Source: a bacterium | GTDB taxonomy: Bacteria > Myxococcota_A > Bradymonadia > UBA7976 > UBA1532 | Length of the DNA: 64,000 nucleotides | Reading direction: 5' to 3' | Assembly: GCA_030427205.1 (NCBI GenBank) | Contig: JAUHXC010000046.1 | Coordinates: forward strand, 1 to 64,000 | In this document: piece after piece, positions 37,701 through 45,730 of the stretch | Layout of the letters: every line of letters starts with the position of its first letter | How positions within the stretch are numbered: position 1 is the stretch's first letter | Translations under genes and position numbers: made by a program | The notes under the pieces: model-generated | Database searches by the model: none | Told to the model about the DNA's origin: nothing | The model's input: the letters and a program-made list of their open reading frames with translations, nothing else

Positions 37701-40163
37701 GCGGTGCAGGTGGTCGCGGTGGCCGGCGAGAACCAGATGGGCCAGACCGCCACCCCGCTCGCCGAGGCGTTCGTGGCGATGGTCACCGACGCCGCCGGCA
37801 ACCCGGTGCCGTTCACCCCGGTGACCTTCACCGTCGTCAGCGGCGGCGGCGCTTTCGCCGGCGAGGGGTCGGTGGTGGCCGAGACCGACGGCGACGGCCT
37901 CGCCCGGGCGACGTTGACCCTGGGCCCCGAGGCCGGGCGCAACGGGGTGCAGGCCAGCATCGAGGCCTTGGAGGATCCCGCCGAGCAGGCGGCGAGCTTC
38001 CACGCCGACGCCGTGCTGCCCGGCGAGCGGGCGGCGACCCGGGTCGTCGGGCAGGTGCTCGACAATCAGGACCAGCCGATCCCCGGGGTCACCGCGTGGA
38101 TCCGGCTCGACGCGGGCCCGATCATCAGCGACATCGCCGACGCGCAGGGGCGCTTCGAGATCGAGAACGTGCCCATCGGCGCGGTGCACCTCGTCATCGA
38201 GGGCGAGACGGCGCTGCGCGACGGCACCTGGCCCCGGCTGACCTACGACCTGATCACCGTCGCCGGCGTCGACAACAGCATCGGCACGCCGGTGTACCTG
38301 CCCGAGCTCGCCGCGGAGAACACCGCCGAGGTGGGTGGGGACGAGGACGTGACGATCGCCATGGCGGGGGTCGAAGGGGCGACGCTGACCGTCTTCGCCA
38401 ACTCGGCCACCTGCCTCGACGGATCGGCGACCTGCTCGATCACCTGGTCTCAGGTGCGCGGCGAGCGGGTGCCCGACGAGATCCCGATGGGCTCGGCGGC
38501 CGACATGGTCGCGACGCTGCAGCCGCCCGGGGTGCGCTTCGACCCGCCGGCGCGGCTGTGCATCCCCAACCGGGGCAACCCGGCGGGCTATCAGCAGGAG
38601 ATGTTCGCCTACGATCACGACCTGGGCGACTGGGTCGGTCTGGGCACCGGCACGGTGACCCCGGACGGCCAGCAGATCTGCTCCGACGAGGGCTTCGGCC
38701 TGCACAAGTCGGGCTGGCACGCCGCCCCGCCGCCGCCGCCGCCGCCGCGCTGCCCCTCGAACTGCGACAACGGCAACCCGTGCCAGACCGGGCGCTGCGA
38801 GGACGGCGCGTGCGTCTACGAGCCCAAGGCCGACGGCACCCGCTGCGACGACGGCTCGGGCTGCGGCGAGGCGATCTGCGAGGGCGGGTCGTGCGTCTTC
38901 CAGAGCCAGGAAGAAGACGGCACCGAGTGCGACGACAACGACGAGTGCACCCAGTCGTCGGAGTGCCAGGGCGGCGCCTGCGTCGGCAGTGATCCGCTCG
39001 ACTGCGACGACGGCGAAGACTGCACCGAAGACTCGTGCGACCCGCTGCAAGGCTGCCTCAACCAGCCCCAGGCCGACGGCGCGAGCTGCGAGCCCTCGGG
39101 CGGCCGCGACGACAGCCGCTGCATCGAGGACTACGTCTGTCAGTCGGGGGCCTGCAACCCCAAGGAGGTCGAGTGCGAGCAGGACGACAACCCCTGCACC
39201 GAGCACCGCTGCGAAGAGACCGGGCGGCCGCCCGGCCGCGGCGCGCCGACCCGCTGTAGCCCCGAGCCGGTCAACGAAGGCGACGCCTGCGGTGAGAACG
39301 CCAACGGCGACGACCAGTGCGGCGAGTACACCTGTCAGGAGGGCGAGTGCGCCCCGCCGGACGGCCAGGAGGGCAGCGACGGTCAGGAGTGCGACGACGA
39401 GAACGAGTGCACCGAGGACGACCGCTGCCAGCAGGGCGAGTGCAAGGGCGACGAGCGCGACATCCAGAAGGTCGAGGGCGGGGTGCAGATCGACTTCGCC
39501 CGGCCCATCGAGCGCATCACCAGCCGGATGGAGAGCCTGATCAACCGGGTGCCGTTCTTGCGGGTGCGCTTCGCGGCGGGCCAGGGCAGCACCGGCACCG
39601 GCGGCGCGTTCGGGGTCAAGGCGTTCAAGGAAGACTGCTGCAACAAGGACACCGGCGAGTTCATCGAGTTCGGCAAGCAGGGCGGCAGCGCCTCGTTCAG
39701 CGTCGGCGCGACCATCTCGGGCAGCCTGCCCGGCCTCGGCTTCCTGCAGTCGTTCGAGGAGCGCGTCGGCGACAACGAGGTGGAGTTCAACATCGAGGTG
39801 GGCATCATCGCCGACCTCGGCCTGCAGCTCTCGGGCAGCATCAGCAACAGCGAAGACGAGTGCGCCGGCTCGGAGAGCTGCACCGAGATCAAGGGCGGCA
39901 TCGCGCTGTCCGGCGGCCTGCGGGCCTCGGTGGTGGTGCAGGCCTGCGTCGAGATCGGCTTCTTCGAGGTCCGGGTCTGCCCCGGGCTCAACGTCACCCC
40001 CGCCCGGCTGGTGGCCACCGCCAGCGGCGAATGCGGCATCGGCTTCGGCGACTGTCCACCGGGGCCGGCGTGTACCTTCAAGTTCGGGGAGCTCAAGTTC
40101 GTCATGGAGATCAGCTATCTCTTCGGCTCATTCACCTTCGAGCGGGTCCTCTATGCGGGCTGA
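34728..40163 (+). CDS. Ig-like repeat lipoprotein P (1811 residues)
   Basis: The ATG at 34728 has GGGGGAA 5 nt upstream. The lipobox Cys16 is followed by DDQPND. A DAAPDA linker (about 50-118) precedes nine Ig-like repeats of about 80-85 residues (120-880), each opening as A-P-x-(V/I)-x-I-x-A-P-A-D-G and containing G-T-V-D-D and E-G-x-N-x-I-x-A-T-A-T, like the bacterial Ig/glucodextranase-B type. Two invasin-type BIG1-like domains (LVLISGQSQ, then VVAVAGENQ) and a regulatory-like beta domain follow. Next are a segment with RFDPPARLCIPNRGNP and YDHDLGDWVGLGTGTV, a PPPPPPPP linker, a Cys-rich region (1338-1578) and a beta-rich C-terminal domain of about 230 residues with EDCCNKD. It is 13 bp from Q and a paralog of P'. 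Confidence 0.88.
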   Translation: MKRAWLLLACLAFVACDDQPNDPPATDMADMTVVVDMDPGAVDGSGDAQPVDAAPDAAPDAAPDAAPDAVVDAAPDAAPDAVVDAAPDAAPDALADAAPDAVVDAAVDAEIDAVVDAAIPQLAIQILSPVGQALVSASPIAVTGRVALPVDALAVGGQDVEPDADGAFAADVALEEGENQIVATATRGDDTVEARVTVTLDSTAPVIAIVAPVDGSSTPDARVQVEGTIDDPSAVVVVNGVAAAVADGRFTLEIALNEGENVIVATARDPARNEATAQVTITRDSDAPGIAIVAPANGLVTADETVEVTGTVDDPAATVTVNGVDAAVAGGGFTATVPLAEGENAIVATATDASGNQSSARVDVVRDTTPPVVAITAPADGAVIAALEVTVRGTVDDREATVSVNGAEAPVLANGTWSVTLPLADGDNVLVATATDALGNEATAQVTITRDSGPPAVAITAPADGLRTQADQIEVTGTVDDDEATVTVNGVAAVVADGGFTATVPLAEGDNAIVAVATDIVGNSAEAGVTVVRDLTAPVVAITAPADGAIVGSETVRVEGTVDDPDATVEVNGLAANVVDGAFAVDVPLQEGNNGILATATDVAGNEGSAAITVMRDSTPPLIVIDVPADGQNLIRRVVRAAGSVNDATAVVVVAGVEANVVGNTWTADIELLEGENTVEAIATDPVGNVGRASVTVTVDSTPAGIFIDAPEDGLNTGDASVDVRGRVEGADVEVVEVNGVVVEVVDGAFALDGVDLLEGLNVITATVTDTFGNVGTARVEVVRDAGAPVIHIETPANGAVLTTSQIDVAGITNDYITGVTVSEDDLDVWVNGQPAMVLNRTFTLSNLLLQRGPNTITVEAEDRAGNRSTKSIEVTYAEEAGQRLVLISGQSQGARQGDPVQEPLVVSLLDENGNPVPESPVTFTVVRGDGELDAFPETGRELTVITDDNGLAGVNFTPGGRAGAGSHRVIATAPGFLGQVEFCTSVYPDDAVQVVAVAGENQMGQTATPLAEAFVAMVTDAAGNPVPFTPVTFTVVSGGGAFAGEGSVVAETDGDGLARATLTLGPEAGRNGVQASIEALEDPAEQAASFHADAVLPGERAATRVVGQVLDNQDQPIPGVTAWIRLDAGPIISDIADAQGRFEIENVPIGAVHLVIEGETALRDGTWPRLTYDLITVAGVDNSIGTPVYLPELAAENTAEVGGDEDVTIAMAGVEGATLTVFANSATCLDGSATCSITWSQVRGERVPDEIPMGSAADMVATLQPPGVRFDPPARLCIPNRGNPAGYQQEMFAYDHDLGDWVGLGTGTVTPDGQQICSDEGFGLHKSGWHAAPPPPPPPRCPSNCDNGNPCQTGRCEDGACVYEPKADGTRCDDGSGCGEAICEGGSCVFQSQEEDGTECDDNDECTQSSECQGGACVGSDPLDCDDGEDCTEDSCDPLQGCLNQPQADGASCEPSGGRDDSRCIEDYVCQSGACNPKEVECEQDDNPCTEHRCEETGRPPGRGAPTRCSPEPVNEGDACGENANGDDQCGEYTCQEGECAPPDGQEGSDGQECDDENECTEDDRCQQGECKGDERDIQKVEGGVQIDFARPIERITSRMESLINRVPFLRVRFAAGQGSTGTGGAFGVKAFKEDCCNKDTGEFIEFGKQGGSASFSVGATISGSLPGLGFLQSFEERVGDNEVEFNIEVGIIADLGLQLSGSISNSEDECAGSESCTEIKGGIALSGGLRASVVVQACVEIGFFEVRVCPGLNVTPARLVATASGECGIGFGDCPPGPACTFKFGELKFVMEISYLFGSFTFERVLYAG
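34881..35082 (+). repeat. DAAPDA linker-coding repeat
   Basis: A 12-bp-period repeat of GAC/GAT GC(G/C) GC(G/C) CC(G/C) and variants encoding Asp-Ala-Ala-Pro-Asp-Ala-Val-Val units in lipoprotein P. The corresponding site in the paralog P' uses a different heptad repeat (41600-41872). Confidence 0.85.
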
Positions 40164-40176
40164 ACGGAGCGTTCAC

Positions 40177-41280
40177 ATGCGGATGACATACACCCTCCTC
40201 GTCGCCCTCGCGCTCGTCGGCCTCGCGCTGCCCGGCGTGGCGGCGGCTCAGGCCGAGGTGACCGCCAGCTATCCGGTCGCGATGAAGTTCGACGGCATCA
40301 AGGTGCCCACCCGGGTCTACGTGCGCTTCCCGTCGACGCCGATCGGCGAAGCCTACGAGGCCTGGCGGCGCAAGACCCTCGACCCGCCGGCGGCCGCCTT
40401 CGTGCAGCTCGTGCAGGCGGCGCGGGCCGGCGATCTGCAGCAGGGGCGGGCGGCGCTCGATCTGCGCTCGACCGGCCGCTCGCCCACCGCCGACGTGCTG
40501 CGCGCCATCGGCGGCATGGCCGGCGGCTGGGCCCGGGCGACGATCGTCGCGCGCTACGTGGTCGACGGGGTGCACGTCTTCGTCTTCCAGTCGCAGCGCG
40601 AGGGCAAGCTCGCCACCGGCGGCATCGCGGTCGAGCAGCTCACCGGCGGCTGGAAGGCGCGGGTGCTCACCAGCCAGGAGCCGGTGCGCTCGCTGATCGT
40701 CGGCGCCTTCGCCGATCAGGCCAACGGGCCGAGCGAGTTCGCCGCGCTGCCGCAGACGCGCACCGCCTACGCGGTGCCGCTGAGCGCCGACGACCGGGTG
40801 AGCCTCGAGTTCGACGGCCAGATCGTCGACTACGATCCGACCGACGACAAGGTCGCGCCGGGCAGCCCGGCCATGGCGCTGTATCAGCAGGGCGTGCTGG
40901 CGCTGCAGCGGGGCGACTGGCAGACCTTCGCCGCGCTGCACACCCCCAAGAGCAAGGACAAGATCGAGGCGTGGCTGGCCAATCAGGGGCGCGATCCCGC
41001 CGCCCGCGAGACCGCCGCCAAGCTGTGGGCCCTCGATACCCGGGTCGTCTTCGAGATGGACATCGGCCCGCTCGGCTCGGTGCTGGTCTACGCCCAGGGC
41101 GACCAGGTCGAGCCCGATCAGCAGGCCCTCAAGCGGGTGATGATCGCCCGCGCCCGCGAGGGGCTGCTGCTGTCGAACTACTACATGACCTACCAGTTCG
41201 GCCTGACCCTCATGCGGTCCCCCCGCTGGCCGAAGCGCGCCGGAGACTTCCGGGCCCTGCTCGAGCGCAGCAAGCGCTGA
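40177..41280 (+). CDS. exported protein Q, partner of lipoprotein P, function unknown
   Basis: A 367-residue protein with Sec signal MRMTYTLLVALALVGLALPG and cleavage near VAAAQ. The start at 40177 is preceded by GGAG and follows P by 13 bp. The mature protein has no Cys, no low-complexity linker and no membrane segment, unlike every other product of this operon. It is a mixed alpha/beta protein: opening strands (SYPVAMKFDGIKVPTRVYVRF), an AFVQLVQAARAGDLQQGRAAL helix, a central beta region and a C-terminal helix-rich part (GDWQTFAALHTPKSKDKIEAW). Q' (45727-46872) is its clear paralog at lower similarity. Because it always directly follows a P gene, a periplasmic chaperone, assembly or anchoring role for P is inferred. 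No named family is recognised. Confidence 0.82.
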   Translation: MRMTYTLLVALALVGLALPGVAAAQAEVTASYPVAMKFDGIKVPTRVYVRFPSTPIGEAYEAWRRKTLDPPAAAFVQLVQAARAGDLQQGRAALDLRSTGRSPTADVLRAIGGMAGGWARATIVARYVVDGVHVFVFQSQREGKLATGGIAVEQLTGGWKARVLTSQEPVRSLIVGAFADQANGPSEFAALPQTRTAYAVPLSADDRVSLEFDGQIVDYDPTDDKVAPGSPAMALYQQGVLALQRGDWQTFAALHTPKSKDKIEAWLANQGRDPAARETAAKLWALDTRVVFEMDIGPLGSVLVYAQGDQVEPDQQALKRVMIARAREGLLLSNYYMTYQFGLTLMRSPRWPKRAGDFRALLERSKR

Positions 41281-41314
41281 CCGACGGCGGCCGCGGCCGC
41301 GGAGGAGATCTCGG

Positions 41315-44300
41315 ATGAAGCGCGCGTGGCTGCTCCTGGCGCTGCTGGCCTTCGCCTGCGACGACCAGCCCAACGACCCGCCGGCCGACGCCGACCCGGT
41401 CGTCGATCTGCAGGTCGAAGACGTCGGAGACGACGCGACGGCGGTCGACGCCGCCCCCGACGGCATCGTGGACGCGGCCCCCGACGGCGATGTCGACGCC
41501 GCCCCGGACGCGCTGCCCGCCGACGGCGAGGTGCCGCCGGACGCGGCGCCGGACGGCGACGTCCCGCCGGACGCCGGCCCGGATGTCGCGGTGCCGGCTG
41601 ACGCTGAAGTACCGCCCGTTGATGCTGAAGTACCGCCCGCAGATGCTGAAGTACCGCCGGTGGACGCTGAAGTACCGCCGGTGGACGCCGAGGTCCCGCC
41701 GGTGGACGCCGAGGTCCCGCCGGTGGACGCCGAGGTCCCGCCGGTGGACGCCGAGATCCCGCCGGTGGACGCCGAGGTCCCGCCGGTGGACGCCGAGGTC
41801 CCGCCGGTGGACGCCGAGGTCCCGCCGGTGGACGCCGAGGTCCCGCCGGTGGACGCCGAGGTCCCGCCGGTGGACGCCGCGGTCGTGCCCGACGCCGCCC
41901 AGGGCGTGCTCAACCTGCAGATCCTCGAGCCGCTCGACGGCGCCGAAGTGCAGTTCACGCCGATCGAGGTCTCCGGGCTGGTCACCGAGGGCGCCGCGCT
42001 GACCATCAACGGTCAGCCCGTGGCGCCGGCGGGCGGCGGCTTCGCGGCCGAGGTCGACCTGCAGCCGGGCCCGAACCCGATCGTGGCCCGGGCGACGCTG
42101 GCCGACGAAGAGGCCGAGGTGCGCATCAGCGTGACCTACGTCGTCGACGATCAGGCCCCGACCGTGCGGATCACCGCGCCCGCCGACGGGCAGATCGTCC
42201 TGCGTCGCCGGATCGACGTGACCGGCACCGTCGACGAACCGTCGACGGTCACCGTCGGCGCGATCGACGCCGAGGTCAGCCCCGACGGCACCTGGATCGC
42301 GCGCAACGTCGTCCTCGACGAGGGCGCCAATACGATCGAGGCGGTGGCCACCGACCGCTCGGGCAACGAGGGCCGGGCGTCGATCGAGATCACCGTCGAC
42401 AGCATGCCGCCCGACGTCAGCATCACCGCGCCCGCCGACGAGACCTTCACCGGCGAGGAGCGCGTCACCGTGCGCGGTCGGGTCGACGGCGAAGCGGTCG
42501 AGCAGGTCGAGGTGGACGGCGTCGTGGTGCCCGTCGCGCCCGACGGCACCTGGGTCGCCGAGGGCGTGCCCGTGCAGGACGGGCGCACGGTGATCACCGC
42601 CGCCGCCGTCGACGCCTCGGGCAACGTGGGCTTCGCCCGGGTCACCGTCATCCGCGACGGCACCCCGCCGACGATCCACATCGAGACCCCGGCCGCCGGG
42701 GCGACGCTGACGACCACCCAGATCGACGTCGCCGGGGTGAGCAACGACTTCATCACCGGCATCACCGTCGACGACGACGACCTGCAGGTCTGGGTCAACG
42801 GGCAGGAGGCGCTGGTGCTCAACCGCACCTGGACCGTCTCGAACCTGCTGCTGCAGCAGGGCCCGAATACGATCACCGTCGTCGCCGAAGACCGCGCGGG
42901 CAACCGCAACAGCAAGAGCATCGAGGTCAACGTCGTCGATCGGGCCGGCCAGCGGCTGGTCTTGATCTCGGGTCAGAGTCAGGCGGCGGGGCAGGGCACG
43001 CCCCTTCGCGAGCCCCTGGTGGTCTCGCTGCTCGACCAGAACGACAACCCGGTGCCCGAGCAGCCGGTGGTCTTCGAGGTCGTGCGCGGCGACGGCGAGC
43101 TGGAGGCCTTCCCCGAGACCGGCCGCGAGCTGACGGTGATCACCGACGACAACGGCCTCGCCAGCGTGACCTTCGTGCCCGGCGGCCGCTCCGGCGCCGG
43201 CAGCCAGCGGGTCATCGCCCGCGCGGCGGGTTTTGTGGGCCAGGTCGAGTTCTGCACGTCGGTGATGCCCTCGGAGGCGATCGACGTGGTGGCGGTCACC
43301 GGCGAGAACCAGACCGGCCAGGTGGGGCGCCCGCTGCCCGAGCCCTTCGTGGCCCTGGTCACCGACAGCGCCGGCAACCCGGTCGAGGGCGAGACGGTCA
43401 CCTTCTCGGTGCAATATGGCGACGCCAGCTTCGACGGCGCGCCGTCCCTCGAGGTGCAGACCGACGGCGACGGGCTCGCCCGGGCGACGCCGCTGCTCGG
43501 CGAGACGCCGGGATCGGTCACCGTCACCGCCAGCATCGAGGCGCTCGACGATCCCGACCAGCAGGCGCCGGGCTTCGTCGCCCGCGCGGTCGAGGCCGGC
43601 GCCCGCGGGCGGACCCGCATCGTCGGGCAGATCCTCGACAACTCCGATCTGCCGCTGCCCGGCGTCACCGCCTGGCTGCGTCTGGAGGACGGCCCGATCC
43701 TCAGCGGGCAGGCCGACGAGAACGGCGAGTTCGTCATCGAAGACGTGCCGGTCGGCGCGGTGCACCTCGTCATCGAGGGCGAGACCGCCGACATCGACGG
43801 GGAGTGGCCCCGGCTGACCTACGACATGATGACGGTCGCCGGCGTCGACAACGACCTCGGCGGGCCGATCCACCTGCCGCAGATCGACAGCGACAGCCGG
43901 CGCACCGTCGGCGGCGACGCAGACGTCACCCTGCGGCTGGCGGGCATCGAGGGCGCCTCGTTGACCGTCTTCGCCAACTCGGTGACCTGCCTCGACGGGT
44001 CGCGCGAGTGCGACATCGCCTGGTCGCAGGTGCGCGGCGAGCGGGTGCCCGATCCGGCGCCGATGGGCTCGACCTTCGACATGGTCGCCACGCTGCAGCC
44101 GCCGGGCGTGCGCTTCGACCCGCCAGCCCGCCTGTGCATCCCCAACCGGGGCAACCCGCCGGGCTATCAGATCGAGATGTTCGCCTACGACCACGACCTG
44201 GGCGACTGGGTCGGCCTGGGCACCGGCACGGTGACCGCCGACGGCACCCAGCTGTGCAGCGACGACGGCTTCGGGCTGCACAAGTCGGGCTGGCACGGCG

Positions 44301-45730
44301 CGCCGCCGCCGCCGCCGCCCGATCGCTGCACGTCGAAGTGCGAGTCGAGCAACCCGTGCAAGACCGGTCGCTGCACCCGCCGCGGCTGCCGCTACACCAA
44401 CAAGGGCGACGGCACGCAATGCGACGACGGCAGCGGCTGCTCGGAGAAGGTCTGCCAGGGCGGCTCGTGCGTCACCCAGAGCGAGCAGGCCAACGGCACC
44501 CCGTGCCCCAGCAATAACAACCAGTGCATCGAGAACCCGGTCTGCGAGGACGGCGCCTGCGTCGGCGACGACAAGGACTGCGAGCCCGACGACCAGAACT
44601 CGTGCATCACCTATGGCTGCGATCCGGCCCAGGGCTGCACCGAGACCCCCAAGGACGAAGGCACCACCTGCGAGCCCGATCAGCGCGACGACAACCGCTG
44701 CATCGAGAAGTACGAGTGCAAGGGCGGGTCGTGCACGCCCAAGGAGCGGGAGTGCGAGCAGGACGACAACCCGTGCACCGAGAGCCGCTGCGGCGAGAAC
44801 CCGCGCTATCGGCCCGGGCGCAGCTCGCCGACGACGTGCGTCGACCACGACATCAACGAGGGCCAGCCCTGCGGTGAGTCGGCGAACGGCAACGATCAAT
44901 GCGGGCAGTACATCTGCCAGGAGGGCGAGTGCGCGCCCGACGACGGCCAGGATGCGACCGACGCCCAGCAGTGCGACGACGAAGACGAGTGCACCGAAGA
45001 CGACCGCTGCCAGAACGGTGAGTGCAAGGGCGACAAGATCACGCTGACCAAGATCACGCTGACCGGCAACTCCATCGAGTTCCCGCTGCAGCGCATCTCC
45101 GAGCCCATCACCAACGCCATCCGGCGGGTGATCCCGCTGCAGGTGAAGTTCCGCGGCGGCGCGCTTAACGTCAGCGGCAGCGAAGAAGACTGCTGCACCG
45201 AGGAGATCTTCCTCGAGAAGGGCAAGATCGGCGCCGCGACCGGGCTGTCGATGAGCGCCGGCATCAAGGGCAGCCCGCCGGCGCCCTACAGCGGCTTCGG
45301 CGAGGACGAAGACAGCGTACTGGGGGTCAACTACTCGTACAGCTACGAGTACGGGGTGATCTTCGACGCGTCGCTGACCCTCGGCGGCTCGATCGGCAAG
45401 GACTACAACCTCTGCGAGGACAAGGACTGCACCACCATCGACGGCAACCTCAGCCTCGCCGGCGCGGTGCGGCTGACGGCCAACGCCCGCGGCTGCGTCG
45501 AGACCCTCGGCGGCCTCGTCAACGTCTGCCGCGGCTTCGGCATCACGCCGGGGCAGCTCTCGGTGAGCATCACCGGCGGCGGCAAGTGGACCAGCGCCAA
45601 CTGTCCACCGCCCACCGGGCTCGATTTCTACCTCAAGCTGGGTGAGATCAAGTTCACCGCCAGCGTCGATCTCGGGCCGGTCAACGTCAGCCTCGAGTTC
45701 GTCATTGTCGAAGGGATCACCCTCCTGTGA
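41315..45730 (+). CDS. Ig-like repeat lipoprotein P' (1471 residues), paralog of P
   Basis: The ATG at 41315 has GGAGGAG upstream. The first residues, MKRAWLLLALLAFACDDQPN, are nearly those of P. The linker differs: 13 copies of a DAEVPPV heptad (about residues 96-186). Only four Ig-like repeats follow (about 197-540), against nine in P; the missing part corresponds to P repeats 2-6. The downstream half is colinear with P: BIG1-like pair (LVLISGQSQ, VVAVTGENQ), regulatory-like domain, RFDPPARLCIPNRGNP, YDHDLGDWVGLGTGTV, Pro linker, Cys-rich region and the beta-rich C-terminal domain with EEDCCTEE. The C-terminal domain is the most diverged section and ends in alternating hydrophobic strands. 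It overlaps Q' by 4 nt if the GTG start of Q' is used. Confidence 0.88.
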   Translation: MKRAWLLLALLAFACDDQPNDPPADADPVVDLQVEDVGDDATAVDAAPDGIVDAAPDGDVDAAPDALPADGEVPPDAAPDGDVPPDAGPDVAVPADAEVPPVDAEVPPADAEVPPVDAEVPPVDAEVPPVDAEVPPVDAEVPPVDAEIPPVDAEVPPVDAEVPPVDAEVPPVDAEVPPVDAEVPPVDAAVVPDAAQGVLNLQILEPLDGAEVQFTPIEVSGLVTEGAALTINGQPVAPAGGGFAAEVDLQPGPNPIVARATLADEEAEVRISVTYVVDDQAPTVRITAPADGQIVLRRRIDVTGTVDEPSTVTVGAIDAEVSPDGTWIARNVVLDEGANTIEAVATDRSGNEGRASIEITVDSMPPDVSITAPADETFTGEERVTVRGRVDGEAVEQVEVDGVVVPVAPDGTWVAEGVPVQDGRTVITAAAVDASGNVGFARVTVIRDGTPPTIHIETPAAGATLTTTQIDVAGVSNDFITGITVDDDDLQVWVNGQEALVLNRTWTVSNLLLQQGPNTITVVAEDRAGNRNSKSIEVNVVDRAGQRLVLISGQSQAAGQGTPLREPLVVSLLDQNDNPVPEQPVVFEVVRGDGELEAFPETGRELTVITDDNGLASVTFVPGGRSGAGSQRVIARAAGFVGQVEFCTSVMPSEAIDVVAVTGENQTGQVGRPLPEPFVALVTDSAGNPVEGETVTFSVQYGDASFDGAPSLEVQTDGDGLARATPLLGETPGSVTVTASIEALDDPDQQAPGFVARAVEAGARGRTRIVGQILDNSDLPLPGVTAWLRLEDGPILSGQADENGEFVIEDVPVGAVHLVIEGETADIDGEWPRLTYDMMTVAGVDNDLGGPIHLPQIDSDSRRTVGGDADVTLRLAGIEGASLTVFANSVTCLDGSRECDIAWSQVRGERVPDPAPMGSTFDMVATLQPPGVRFDPPARLCIPNRGNPPGYQIEMFAYDHDLGDWVGLGTGTVTADGTQLCSDDGFGLHKSGWHGAPPPPPPDRCTSKCESSNPCKTGRCTRRGCRYTNKGDGTQCDDGSGCSEKVCQGGSCVTQSEQANGTPCPSNNNQCIENPVCEDGACVGDDKDCEPDDQNSCITYGCDPAQGCTETPKDEGTTCEPDQRDDNRCIEKYECKGGSCTPKERECEQDDNPCTESRCGENPRYRPGRSSPTTCVDHDINEGQPCGESANGNDQCGQYICQEGECAPDDGQDATDAQQCDDEDECTEDDRCQNGECKGDKITLTKITLTGNSIEFPLQRISEPITNAIRRVIPLQVKFRGGALNVSGSEEDCCTEEIFLEKGKIGAATGLSMSAGIKGSPPAPYSGFGEDEDSVLGVNYSYSYEYGVIFDASLTLGGSIGKDYNLCEDKDCTTIDGNLSLAGAVRLTANARGCVETLGGLVNVCRGFGITPGQLSVSITGGGKWTSANCPPPTGLDFYLKLGEIKFTASVDLGPVNVSLEFVIVEGITLL
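41600..41872 (+). repeat. 13 tandem copies of a 21-bp unit coding DAEVPPV
   Basis: Thirteen 21-bp units encode Asp-Ala-Glu-(Val/Ile)-Pro-Pro-(Val/Ala). The first three or four use GCT GAA GTA codons and differ from each other. The following copies are almost identical (GAC GCC GAG GTC CCG CCG GTG, one ATC variant), which indicates that the 3' part expanded recently. Confidence 0.95.
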
